Source: Malikia sp.
GTDB taxonomy: Bacteria > Pseudomonadota > Gammaproteobacteria > Burkholderiales > Burkholderiaceae_C
Reading direction: 5' to 3'
Length of the DNA stretch: 64,000 nt
NCBI RefSeq assembly: GCF_028687635.1
Contig: NZ_JAQTZS010000006.1
Location: 62,001 to 126,000, forward strand
Below the pieces are notes generated by a model. That model searched no databases. It worked only from the letters and a program-made list of their open reading frames with translations, and was not told the DNA's origin. Shown piece by piece: positions 24,411-32,102 of this stretch; the first letter of the stretch is position 1; the number at the start of each line of letters is the position of its first letter. The translations under genes and the position numbers were made by a program.

Positions 24411-25187
24411 ATGAGCGCATTCCTCGAAGAGACCGTTCTGACCGTTCACCACTGGACCGACCGTCTGTTCAGCTTCACCACCACCCGCGACCAGGCCCTG
24501 CGCTTCTCGAACGGCCATTTCACGATGATCGGCCTGCGCAAGGAAGACGGCAAGCCGCTGCTGCGCGCCTACAGCATCGCCAGCGCCAACTACGAGGAGC
24601 ACCTCGAGTTCCTGAGCATCAAGGTGCAAGACGGCCCGCTGACCAGCCGCCTGCAGCATATCCAGCCGGGCGACAAGATCGTGGTCGGCCGCAAGCCCAC
24701 CGGCACCCTGCTGCTCGACTACCTGCTGCCGGCCAAGAACCTGTACCTGATCGGCACCGGCACCGGCCTGGCGCCCTGGATGAGCATCATCCGCGACCCC
24801 GATACCTACGAGCGCTACGAGAAGGTCATCCTGATGCACGGCGTGCGCGAGGTCAAGGAACTGGCCTACCGCGACTACATCACGCGTGAGCTGCCGCAGA
24901 ACGAATTCCTCGGCGAGATGGTCAGCCAGCAGCTGATCTACTACCCGACCGTGACGCGCGAGCCCTTCGAGCGCCAGGGCCGCATCCCCGACCTGATCGC
25001 CAGCGGCCAGGTCGCGCGCGAGACCGGCCTGCCCGACCTCAATCCCCTGACCGACCGCGTCATGATCTGCGGCAGCCCCGAGATGCTCAAGTCGCTGAAG
25101 GAACTGTGCGAGCAGCGCGGCTTCAAGGAAGGCAACACCAGCACGCCGGGCGATTTCGTGATCGAACGCGCCTTCGTCGAGCAGTAA
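24411..25187 (+). CDS. fpr: Ferredoxin--NADP reductase Fpr (plant-type)
   Basis: A 258-residue FAD enzyme exchanging electrons between NADPH and ferredoxin/flavodoxin. The FAD motif is RAYSIASANYEE, the NADPH-binding start is LYLIGTGTGLAPWMS, and the C-terminus ends FVIERAFVEQ as in bacterial Fpr. It is a monocistronic unit with its own promoter and terminator. It is unrelated in fold to the TrxR-like reductase at 14235. Confidence 0.95.
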   Translation: MSAFLEETVLTVHHWTDRLFSFTTTRDQALRFSNGHFTMIGLRKEDGKPLLRAYSIASANYEEHLEFLSIKVQDGPLTSRLQHIQPGDKIVVGRKPTGTLLLDYLLPAKNLYLIGTGTGLAPWMSIIRDPDTYERYEKVILMHGVREVKELAYRDYITRELPQNEFLGEMVSQQLIYYPTVTREPFERQGRIPDLIASGQVARETGLPDLNPLTDRVMICGSPEMLKSLKELCEQRGFKEGNTSTPGDFVIERAFVEQ

Positions 25188-25208
25188 GCCAGACGCCGGC
25201 TCAAGCGC

Positions 25209-25238
25209 AAAAGGACGGCCTGATGGTCGTCCTTTTTT
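25209..25238 (+). terminator. Rho-independent terminator after fpr
   Basis: AAAGGACG pairs with CGTCCTTT around a 10-base loop and runs into six T residues (25233-25238). Confidence 0.88.
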
Positions 25239-25287
25239 GTTGGATACTCGAAAGTGGATCCGGCCCTGTAGCCGGTGGAGAACAGAC

Positions 25288-25785
25288 TTGGAAGCACTGA
25301 CAGCCATTTTTGACAAGCCGCGCCGCCTGCTGGCGCTGATCTCGGTCAGCTGCATCGCGCTGCTGGCCTTCGGTCTGTACCTGCAGCACGCGGTCGGGCT
25401 CGAACCCTGCCCGATGTGCATCGTGCAGCGCTACCTGTTCATCCTGGTGGCTCTGGTCGCTGGCCTGGGCGCTGCGCTGCCCGCCGCCGCCGCGCGCTGG
25501 ATGGGCGGCCTGATGGCGCTGCTGTCGCTTTCGGGTGCCTTCGTCGCCGCGCGCCAGAGCTGGCTGCAGTGGTTCCCGCCCGAGGTCGCAACCTGCGGGC
25601 GCGACTTCTACGGCATGATCGAGTCGTTTCCGCTCAAGCGCGTGATCCCGATGCTGTTCCGTGGCAGCGGCGACTGCAGCGCGGTCGACTGGACCTTCCT
25701 CGGGCTGACGATCGCCAACTGGTCGTTCCTGAACTTCATGCTGGTCGCCGCGCTGGGCGCCGTGCTGCTGCTGCGCCGGCGCTGA
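25288..25785 (+). CDS. dsbB: Disulfide bond formation protein DsbB
   Basis: A 165-residue inner-membrane protein that reoxidises DsbA and passes electrons to quinone. Both redox pairs are present: CPMC (residues 41-44) in the first periplasmic loop, and C-G-R-D plus G-D-C-S in the second. Four hydrophobic helices are evident. The start is a TTG (25288) preceded at good distance by GGAG (25277-25280); no ATG is available. A longer TTG frame (25237) begins inside the fpr terminator and is rejected. Confidence 0.92.
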   Translation: MEALTAIFDKPRRLLALISVSCIALLAFGLYLQHAVGLEPCPMCIVQRYLFILVALVAGLGAALPAAAARWMGGLMALLSLSGAFVAARQSWLQWFPPEVATCGRDFYGMIESFPLKRVIPMLFRGSGDCSAVDWTFLGLTIANWSFLNFMLVAALGAVLLLRRR

Positions 25786-25820
25786 GTGGAGCAGGGTGGA
25801 GCAGAGCGATCCGTGGGGCG

Positions 25821-28796
25821 CTAGCCACCTGCCATGAAGGCAGCAGTTCCGGTCGATGCCAACAGCCTCGACACACTCGCATCAAACGCTAGCTTGAAGT
25901 CCGGATCGCCAGCGTACCGCTTATACAAATCCAATTCCCGCCGCCGCTCGATACTCACGGCCTGCTGGATCAGCCGCTCCAGCGCCAACTGCCGGTTCTG
26001 GCGGTCCGGGTTGTCCTCGACCTGGGCCTTGTAGTCGGCGTGGCTCATCACATGCTTGGCGATGTTGATGAACTTCACGCGCTGCTCTTCGGGCGTGGCC
26101 TCCCAGCCCGCGAAGTGGCGTTCGTTGAAGGCACGCACGATCTCGTCGAGTGGGTCTTTCTCTTCGGGGCCGGAATGCACGCCGCGCAAGTTGGGGTTCT
26201 GCGGTTCCAGCTCCGTTTCCGCATCGTCGAGACCGATCTTCACCTCCAGCCGTGACCGTTCCAGCCCGTAGGTGGACAGGTCCACGCTGTTCAGCAGCTC
26301 GTCGAGCTTGTCCTGATCCGGGTCCTTCACCTTGAGCTTGGGGATCAGGAACTTCAGGAACCAGTGCAGCATCTCCCACTTCACATTGTTGAACGGGATG
26401 ATGGCCGCCACCTGGGCGTAGATCTTCACGAATTGCTTGGCCTTGATCTTGAAGTCGATGCGCTGCTCGTCGTCGAGGTCGGCCTCGAAGCGGGCCACCA
26501 CGGCGTCGATGATCGGGTGCAGTTCCTCGGCCTCGGCGCTGGCGAAGAACTTCTCGTTGAAGTCCGTCACCTCCGACCAGTCGTAGATGCCGACGTCATC
26601 CAGCACATCCTTGAGGTCGTGCAGCACGTTGACGTCGGTGGGCTCGCTCAGGGCCGTGGCCGTGTAGAACGGATCGAACGCGGCCTTGATGTCGTCCACC
26701 GTGTTGTAGAAGTCGAGCACGAAGGTGTCTGTCTTGCCCAGCTTCCAGTTGCAGCGGTTCAGGCGTGACAGCGCCTGCACCGCGAGCACCCCCTGCAGCT
26801 TCTTGTCCACGTACATGGTGTGCAGCATCGGCTCGTCGAAGCCGGTCAGGTACTTGTTGGCGACCACCAGGATCTTGTAGTCGTCCTTCTCGAACTCGTC
26901 GGGCAGGTCACGGGCCGGAATGCCGTTCAGTCCGTCCTCGGTGTACTTGACGCCATCGATGGTTTTGTCGCCCGAGAAAGCCACCAGCGCCTTGAAGGGC
27001 GCGTTGGCCTCCTGCAGCGCGGTACGGATGGCGAAGAAGTAGCGGATCGCGCATTCGATGTTGCGCGTGACCACCATCGCCTTCGCCTTGCCCTTGAGCT
27101 TCTTGGCCTGCCAGACCTGGCCCATGAAGTGATCGACCATGATCCTGGCCTTCACCTCGATGGTCCTGGGGCTGGCCTCGACGAAGGCCTTGAGCTTCTT
27201 TTGCGCCTTGGCGGTGTCGAACAGCGGGTTTTCCTCGACCGATTTCCGGACCTCGTAGTAGCTCTTGTAGGTGGTGTATTTCTCCAGCACGTCGAGGATG
27301 AATTTCTCCTCGATGGCCTGCTTCATCGAGTACAGGTGGAAGGGGTAGAACTTCCCGTCCTGGCCTTGCCGCCCGAACTTTTCCAGCGTCGCCGGTTTCG
27401 GGGTGGCGGTGAAGGCGAAGTAGCTGGCGTTCCGGCTCATCTTGCGGCCCTTCATGGCCGCCAGGATCCTGTCCTGCAGGTCCTCGGGTTCCTCTTCGTC
27501 TGCCAGCCCGCCCAGGGTCTCGTTGACCTTGTCCGACGCGATGCCGGACTGGGAAGAGTGCGCCTCGTCGATGATCACGCCGAACTTGCGATCCGACAGC
27601 TGACCGATGCCGTCCACGATGAATGGGAACTTCTGCACCGTGGTGATGATGATTTTCTTGCCCAGCTCCAGGTGGTACTTCAGCTCCTGGGCATTCTCGC
27701 AGTGCGCCACGATGTTCCTGGTTTCGGAAAAGAGCTTGAGGTTGTCCTTGAGCTGGGTGTCCAGCACCCGGCGGTCTGTCACCACCACTACGGAATCGAA
27801 TACATTGGCCGTGCCCGTCATGTCGTACAGCTCCACCAGCTGGTATGCCAGCCAGGTGATCGAGTTGGACTTGCCCGAGCCCGCTGAATGCTGGACCAGG
27901 TAGGTCTGGCCGACGCCATGCTGTTTGGCATCAGCCAGGATGCCGCGCACCACGTCCAGCTGGTGATAGCGGGGAAAGAACAGCGCCTTGCGCTCCTTGC
28001 CGGTCTTCCTGTCCTTCTCGACGGTGAACTTGGCGAACTGCTCGACGATGTTGCTCAGGCTGCGGCGCGGCAGGATCTCCTGCCACAGGTAGGCCGTCTT
28101 GTGGCCTTTCGGGTTGACCGGGTTGCCGCGGCCATTGTTGCAGCCCTGGTTGAACGGCAGGAAATTGCTGTCATTGCCGGCCAGCTGGGCACACATATAG
28201 GCCTCGTCCGGGTCCAGCGCGAAGTGGACCAGGCAGCGGCCAAACTCGAACAGCGGCTCGCGCGCGTCACGGTCGGTGCGGTACTGCCGAACAGCATGGT
28301 GGACATTCTGGCCAGTCCACGGGTTCTTCAGCTCCAGCGTGGCGACTGCCAGACCATTGATGAACAGCACCATGTCCACCGACTTGAAGCTGTCGCCATT
28401 CCCAAAGCCCTGGCTGTAATGCACCTGCCGGGTGACGCTGAAGACATTGGCCTCGAAGCGGGCTGCGACTTCCGGGTTCAGGCCGTTGTAGGGCAGTCGG
28501 TACAGCAGGTCGAAATGGGCATCGTCGATGTCCAGCCCCTTCTTCAGCACCGCCAGCACGCTGTCCTTTCTGATCTTCTTGTTCAGGCGTTCCAGCAGCA
28601 GGCGTTGCCAGTTCGGTCTGTCCTTCAGCTTCGCCAGTTCCTTGGGCTGGGTGGCTTCGAGGAACTGCCAGAAGAGCTTGCCGTCGATGGCGAATTCCCG
28701 GTCGAAGTCAGCCGGGTTGCCAACGCGGTAGCCGTCCTGGGTGAGGGCGTTTTCGATGTGCGCTTCGAGCGCGGCTTCGTTGGTTTGGCTGACCAT
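25821..28796 (-). CDS. hsdR: Type I restriction enzyme subunit R (HsdR)
   Basis: A 991-residue motor-nuclease subunit. The nuclease motif D141...E155-L-K157 (in SVDMVLF and TLELKNP) belongs to the PD-(D/E)xK fold. Walker A HSAGSGKS is at about 303-310 and DEAH at 410-413, followed by helicase motif III FTATPK and the later GFDEPML. It translocates and cuts unmodified DNA when bound to HsdM/HsdS. Last gene of the operon, separated from hsdS only by a G10 tract on the coding strand that also supplies the ribosome-binding site. Confidence 0.95.
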   Translation of the reverse strand: MVSQTNEAALEAHIENALTQDGYRVGNPADFDREFAIDGKLFWQFLEATQPKELAKLKDRPNWQRLLLERLNKKIRKDSVLAVLKKGLDIDDAHFDLLYRLPYNGLNPEVAARFEANVFSVTRQVHYSQGFGNGDSFKSVDMVLFINGLAVATLELKNPWTGQNVHHAVRQYRTDRDAREPLFEFGRCLVHFALDPDEAYMCAQLAGNDSNFLPFNQGCNNGRGNPVNPKGHKTAYLWQEILPRRSLSNIVEQFAKFTVEKDRKTGKERKALFFPRYHQLDVVRGILADAKQHGVGQTYLVQHSAGSGKSNSITWLAYQLVELYDMTGTANVFDSVVVVTDRRVLDTQLKDNLKLFSETRNIVAHCENAQELKYHLELGKKIIITTVQKFPFIVDGIGQLSDRKFGVIIDEAHSSQSGIASDKVNETLGGLADEEEPEDLQDRILAAMKGRKMSRNASYFAFTATPKPATLEKFGRQGQDGKFYPFHLYSMKQAIEEKFILDVLEKYTTYKSYYEVRKSVEENPLFDTAKAQKKLKAFVEASPRTIEVKARIMVDHFMGQVWQAKKLKGKAKAMVVTRNIECAIRYFFAIRTALQEANAPFKALVAFSGDKTIDGVKYTEDGLNGIPARDLPDEFEKDDYKILVVANKYLTGFDEPMLHTMYVDKKLQGVLAVQALSRLNRCNWKLGKTDTFVLDFYNTVDDIKAAFDPFYTATALSEPTDVNVLHDLKDVLDDVGIYDWSEVTDFNEKFFASAEAEELHPIIDAVVARFEADLDDEQRIDFKIKAKQFVKIYAQVAAIIPFNNVKWEMLHWFLKFLIPKLKVKDPDQDKLDELLNSVDLSTYGLERSRLEVKIGLDDAETELEPQNPNLRGVHSGPEEKDPLDEIVRAFNERHFAGWEATPEEQRVKFINIAKHVMSHADYKAQVEDNPDRQNRQLALERLIQQAVSIERRRELDLYKRYAGDPDFKLAFDASVSRLLASTGTAAFMAGG

Positions 28797-28800
28797 GTTT

Positions 28801-28810
28801 CCCCCCCCCC
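28801..28810 (-). promoter_or_regulatory. G10 homopolymer serving as the hsdR ribosome-binding site
   Basis: Ten consecutive G on the coding (minus) strand lie exactly between the hsdS TGA (28811-28813) and AAAC-ATG of hsdR. The run contains the Shine-Dalgarno-like GGGG and sets its distance from the ATG. Such a tract is prone to slippage, so HsdR translation might vary between cells. Confidence 0.6.
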
Positions 28811-30136
28811 TCAGATCTTTATTTTTCCTGAAACAGCATTGGCGACCAATGATGATTTCATTTCCTTGAGAGCGGAAATCTCCCTTAAAACGGAGCTAAT
28901 TAGCACGTCGTACTGTGCTTTGATTCCTTTGCAGAAGTCCAAGATGGCATCTTGCTCCGGCAGCGGAGGGACTAGCACTGGTAGATTTCCGAGCTTCGTC
29001 TTATTGGTGGATGCCAAATTTGTGGTTTTGTTTGCCGTGGTTGTGAAGTAGCGTCGAGCGTAAGAAACGCCGGTAATTAGTGCAACAAATTCTGGCCGTA
29101 CGCGTTTGAGTATGCGGACTGAAAAAACGTGGTTCTGATGAAGGCACTCTTCTATCTGCCCATCCCAGCAGTTCCCGCGCCCAAGCTTGTCAATGTCGCC
29201 GCCCTCGGTGACAAGGATGTCACCTGTACGCAAGAGGTAGTTCTTGGCCTCTTGCATAGGTAGTACGATTTCCGTGATAGCGGAGAGATCGATATACCCA
29301 TCCTGTACATTGGCAACTCGAAGGTAGGGAAAAGATTTTGTCGATTTGGATGGTGCGTGGTTTTTTCCCAATGTCACACCGCTTTGTACCGTTGAGATGT
29401 GCTTCAAAGGAGCTATTTTCCAGTGCTCAGGGACCGATTCGATCCACTCAGATTCGCCTTTCCTAAAAGGAATTGACTGATTCATACCCAAAGTCACCGC
29501 CCGATTTACTTGGACAGAGCGCTGCTCGTTAAGCAACTCGATCAAACGTTCTTTCTTCGCAATCGCGGAATTAATTTCGATAGTTTTCTGGTCGAGGAAG
29601 GCAACGATACGGTCTTGTTCGTCCTTGTCCGGGATGGGTAAAGGCAATTCACGGAACTCGGTAAACCTGAAATCGGTTGAGCGCTCTCGAATACCCTTCG
29701 ACAGAGATTCGATGTACCCAGAGTGCGCCATGTATCGCAGCAGATAGGCGTAGTAGTAGCTGTTGACCGGGTACTCGCTGCGAGGAACGCAAGCGGCATA
29801 CACAGGCGTTGATTTTCCGTCTGAATCGGAAACGCCAATCGCACCGGCAAAGGCGTCCATCGCATGGATCACCAAGTCACCCTTGCGGATGCCTTGGTAG
29901 CCATGTTCTTGAATCGCATTGGTGAAGCCTTCAGTTCTGCGGTTGGTGCGCAGCGTCACTTGACCATCCCGAAATGCCGTCACCACATCGTCTTCGGGCC
30001 TTACGGGGCGCTCCATCCTGTTGAACAGCCACTTGGCGCGTTCAACGCCCCAGTGGCTCGGAACCTTTTCGATCCACTGAATGCCGCTCGGCTTGTAGCT
30101 CTCGTAGCGCTGCATCACGCCAGTTTTTTCAGTCAT
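28811..30136 (-). CDS. hsdS: Type I restriction-modification specificity subunit S (HsdS)
   Basis: A 441-residue DNA-recognition subunit with the usual layout: target-recognition domain 1, central helices (EQDRIVAFLDQKTIEINSAI), target-recognition domain 2, and a second helical repeat (EQDAILDFCKGIKAQ). It decides which sequence is methylated or cut by the HsdM/HsdR complex. The gene is visibly richer in A+T than its neighbours, as is common for specificity genes that recombine or transfer. Its ATG overlaps the stop of the HNH gene (ATGA). Confidence 0.93.
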   Translation of the reverse strand: MTEKTGVMQRYESYKPSGIQWIEKVPSHWGVERAKWLFNRMERPVRPEDDVVTAFRDGQVTLRTNRRTEGFTNAIQEHGYQGIRKGDLVIHAMDAFAGAIGVSDSDGKSTPVYAACVPRSEYPVNSYYYAYLLRYMAHSGYIESLSKGIRERSTDFRFTEFRELPLPIPDKDEQDRIVAFLDQKTIEINSAIAKKERLIELLNEQRSVQVNRAVTLGMNQSIPFRKGESEWIESVPEHWKIAPLKHISTVQSGVTLGKNHAPSKSTKSFPYLRVANVQDGYIDLSAITEIVLPMQEAKNYLLRTGDILVTEGGDIDKLGRGNCWDGQIEECLHQNHVFSVRILKRVRPEFVALITGVSYARRYFTTTANKTTNLASTNKTKLGNLPVLVPPLPEQDAILDFCKGIKAQYDVLISSVLREISALKEMKSSLVANAVSGKIKI

Positions 30137-30813
30137 TTTTGTAGTTCTTCCTGTTCAGTCCGTGGCGCAGTGGCCGGGCGACTCGCCTCGATTTCCCTGG
30201 CCAGAAACGGTGCACGTCGGCGCAATCTGGCCTGGCTGATGTCACCTCGGTGGAACTCCTCTGCGTATTCTTCACGCAGCTTCAGGCATTCATAGTCATT
30301 GAGCTTGAGGCGGTCGATGGTGGCTTGCACCTTCTTCTGAATGTCCGATGGCAGGTCAGGTGTCGGAATCACCTGATACCCCACCAACTCCATGCGGAAC
30401 CAGCCGTTATCGATCTCGAAGGGATCGAGCACATCCTGATAGTCGTTCTTGCGGCTGTTCATCAGCGAACATGCCAATCGGTAGTTGCGCCATTCGTAGA
30501 TTTCGTGCCAATCGACCGACTTTGGCAGCATGTGATCCACCGACGCAGCGCCCGTCACGCGCTCGATGTAAAAGCTCATGTAGGCACAGACGCGGCCATA
30601 GGCTTCGAGAAGTTCGGGCAAAACCTCTGTCCAGATGGGAGGAAACTTGTCAGCCGGTATTTCATCTGGTGATGCCGCTATCACTTCCCTCGGCCGACCT
30701 CGACGCTTGGGCAATCCGGGGCTGCCTACCATCTCGGCAATGGCCCGCAAGCCTGGCTGCCTGACCTTGCTGTCGAAGTCAGCAGGCTCTGGCGCTCGCT
30801 CCACCCGGATCAT
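30133..30813 (-). CDS. HNH endonuclease-like protein (PtuB-like)
   Basis: A 226-residue protein with an HNH-type core: VDHMLPKS (His-containing first strand) followed by EWRNYRLACSLMNSRKND, with the N...N...K pattern of this nuclease family (as in the TIGR02646/PtuB group). It is translationally coupled on both sides by ATGA overlaps, to the ATPase before it and to hsdS after it. With the ATPase it resembles the Septu PtuAB pair, an anti-phage system. Assignment to Septu is from gene pairing and motifs, not from a direct comparison. Confidence 0.75.
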   Translation of the reverse strand: MIRVERAPEPADFDSKVRQPGLRAIAEMVGSPGLPKRRGRPREVIAASPDEIPADKFPPIWTEVLPELLEAYGRVCAYMSFYIERVTGAASVDHMLPKSVDWHEIYEWRNYRLACSLMNSRKNDYQDVLDPFEIDNGWFRMELVGYQVIPTPDLPSDIQKKVQATIDRLKLNDYECLKLREEYAEEFHRGDISQARLRRRAPFLAREIEASRPATAPRTEQEELQK

Positions 30814-32102
30814 GCGCCGCCTTCCAGTCGATCCCGGAACCGGCTCCAGCGAATCCAGAACGCATCCACATCACTCAGGCTGGCCCGCAGTTGGTCGTCG
30901 ATGTGTTGCAATTGCTGCCTTTGCTCGTCGGTCAGTACGTTGTGTGTCATCGCCACCGTCCGTAAAAAACCACGGGCCAGGCCCAGTGCTTCCTCCGCCT
31001 GCACCGAAGCCGGCTCCTTCAGGTTGAACACCTCGGACGCCAGCCAGGCATTCACATCGCCTTTGCGTGACCAAGGGTAAAGATGTGCATGAACTTCGTT
31101 GTCGATCAGATCAAAGTCCCAGATGCAGTCCTCCTCCGGGTTGAAGCTGGGTTCGACCGATGCCAGCACCAGGGGTGAATGGGTGGCGGCCAGCAGCTGG
31201 ACGGGCACCTCGCGGCTGCCTGTCAGGGCGTTCATCACGTTCAGCAGGGCCGGGACGATGCGCCGCTGCCACTGCGGGTGCAGGTGGCACTCGATCTCGT
31301 CCACCAGGAAAATGATTTCGCGCGCTGGATTCACGCGAAAACGCTCGCAGGCCAGTTGATGCTCACGCCAGGTCCAAACCAGCAGATACGCCAGCGCGGC
31401 AATCCTGCGCATGCCGGCCGAGGCGTGAATCAACGGCACGTCCTGACCGTAGGGCATGCGAAGTGACGGCAGATCCTTGACGCTGTCGCCCACGCGCATC
31501 GGGGTGCCAGGTCGAATCTTCTCGATGCCCGATGGCGACAGCGCATCCAGCACCTTGACCAGATCGTCGAAGGCCGGTTTGCCGGCTTCCTGCCACAGCA
31601 CCCAGTCATGTAGCAGACCATTGCACAGCTGAGTCTTGCCATCGCTGGCTTGCAAGCCGTTCCAGACCGCTTCAGGGCTGAAGTCGAAGCTGCGGGGGCG
31701 GTTCGGCGTTGCAGCTTCATCCTTGTCGCCTTTCCAGTAGTTGCGCGCGGGGTCCCAGACCGAGAAGCTGCCATCGACGCCGGCATAGATCACCACGCCT
31801 GGGATCGCTTGACGCCCCTGGCTGACCAGCCACTGCTGGGTTTCATGATCGAACACGCGTTCACCGGCATGGTCGCCGGTGCTGCCCGTGTAGCGGTAGC
31901 CGATGCTGGAATCGTCCGCGTCCTGGCGTGGTGCGGCCATGACCCCGCGTGCCCAGGTCCGTGTCAGCGCCCACCAGGCAATGTCGAGCACGAAGCTCTT
32001 GCCCAGGCCGTTGTCGCCGGTCAGAAAGTTCAGGCGAGATTTGAAGTCGATGACCAGCCTCTGAGCCGGGCCGACGCCTTTCAGCGTGAGCTGGTTCAAC
32101 AT
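30810..32102 (-). CDS. AAA/ABC-type ATPase (PtuA-like)
   Basis: A 430-residue SMC/ABC-type ATPase. Walker A is TGDNGLGKSF at about 28-37, a signature-like SAGMRRI lies near 240, Walker B/DEAD-like EIIFLVDEIECHLHP and the H-loop ATHSPLVLAS follow. There is no nuclease domain of its own; the adjoining HNH protein would supply that. It overlaps the 3' end of hsdM by 7 bases. Similar ATPase/HNH pairs form Septu and some retron systems; no reverse transcriptase is present, so a Septu-like role is the better guess. Confidence 0.78.
   Translation of the reverse strand: MLNQLTLKGVGPAQRLVIDFKSRLNFLTGDNGLGKSFVLDIAWWALTRTWARGVMAAPRQDADDSSIGYRYTGSTGDHAGERVFDHETQQWLVSQGRQAIPGVVIYAGVDGSFSVWDPARNYWKGDKDEAATPNRPRSFDFSPEAVWNGLQASDGKTQLCNGLLHDWVLWQEAGKPAFDDLVKVLDALSPSGIEKIRPGTPMRVGDSVKDLPSLRMPYGQDVPLIHASAGMRRIAALAYLLVWTWREHQLACERFRVNPAREIIFLVDEIECHLHPQWQRRIVPALLNVMNALTGSREVPVQLLAATHSPLVLASVEPSFNPEEDCIWDFDLIDNEVHAHLYPWSRKGDVNAWLASEVFNLKEPASVQAEEALGLARGFLRTVAMTHNVLTDEQRQQLQHIDDQLRASLSDVDAFWIRWSRFRDRLEGGA

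Noticed and set aside
25237-25287. Upstream TTG start for dsbB
   Set aside because: It begins within the T-run of the fpr terminator; the TTG at 25288 has GGAG at proper distance.
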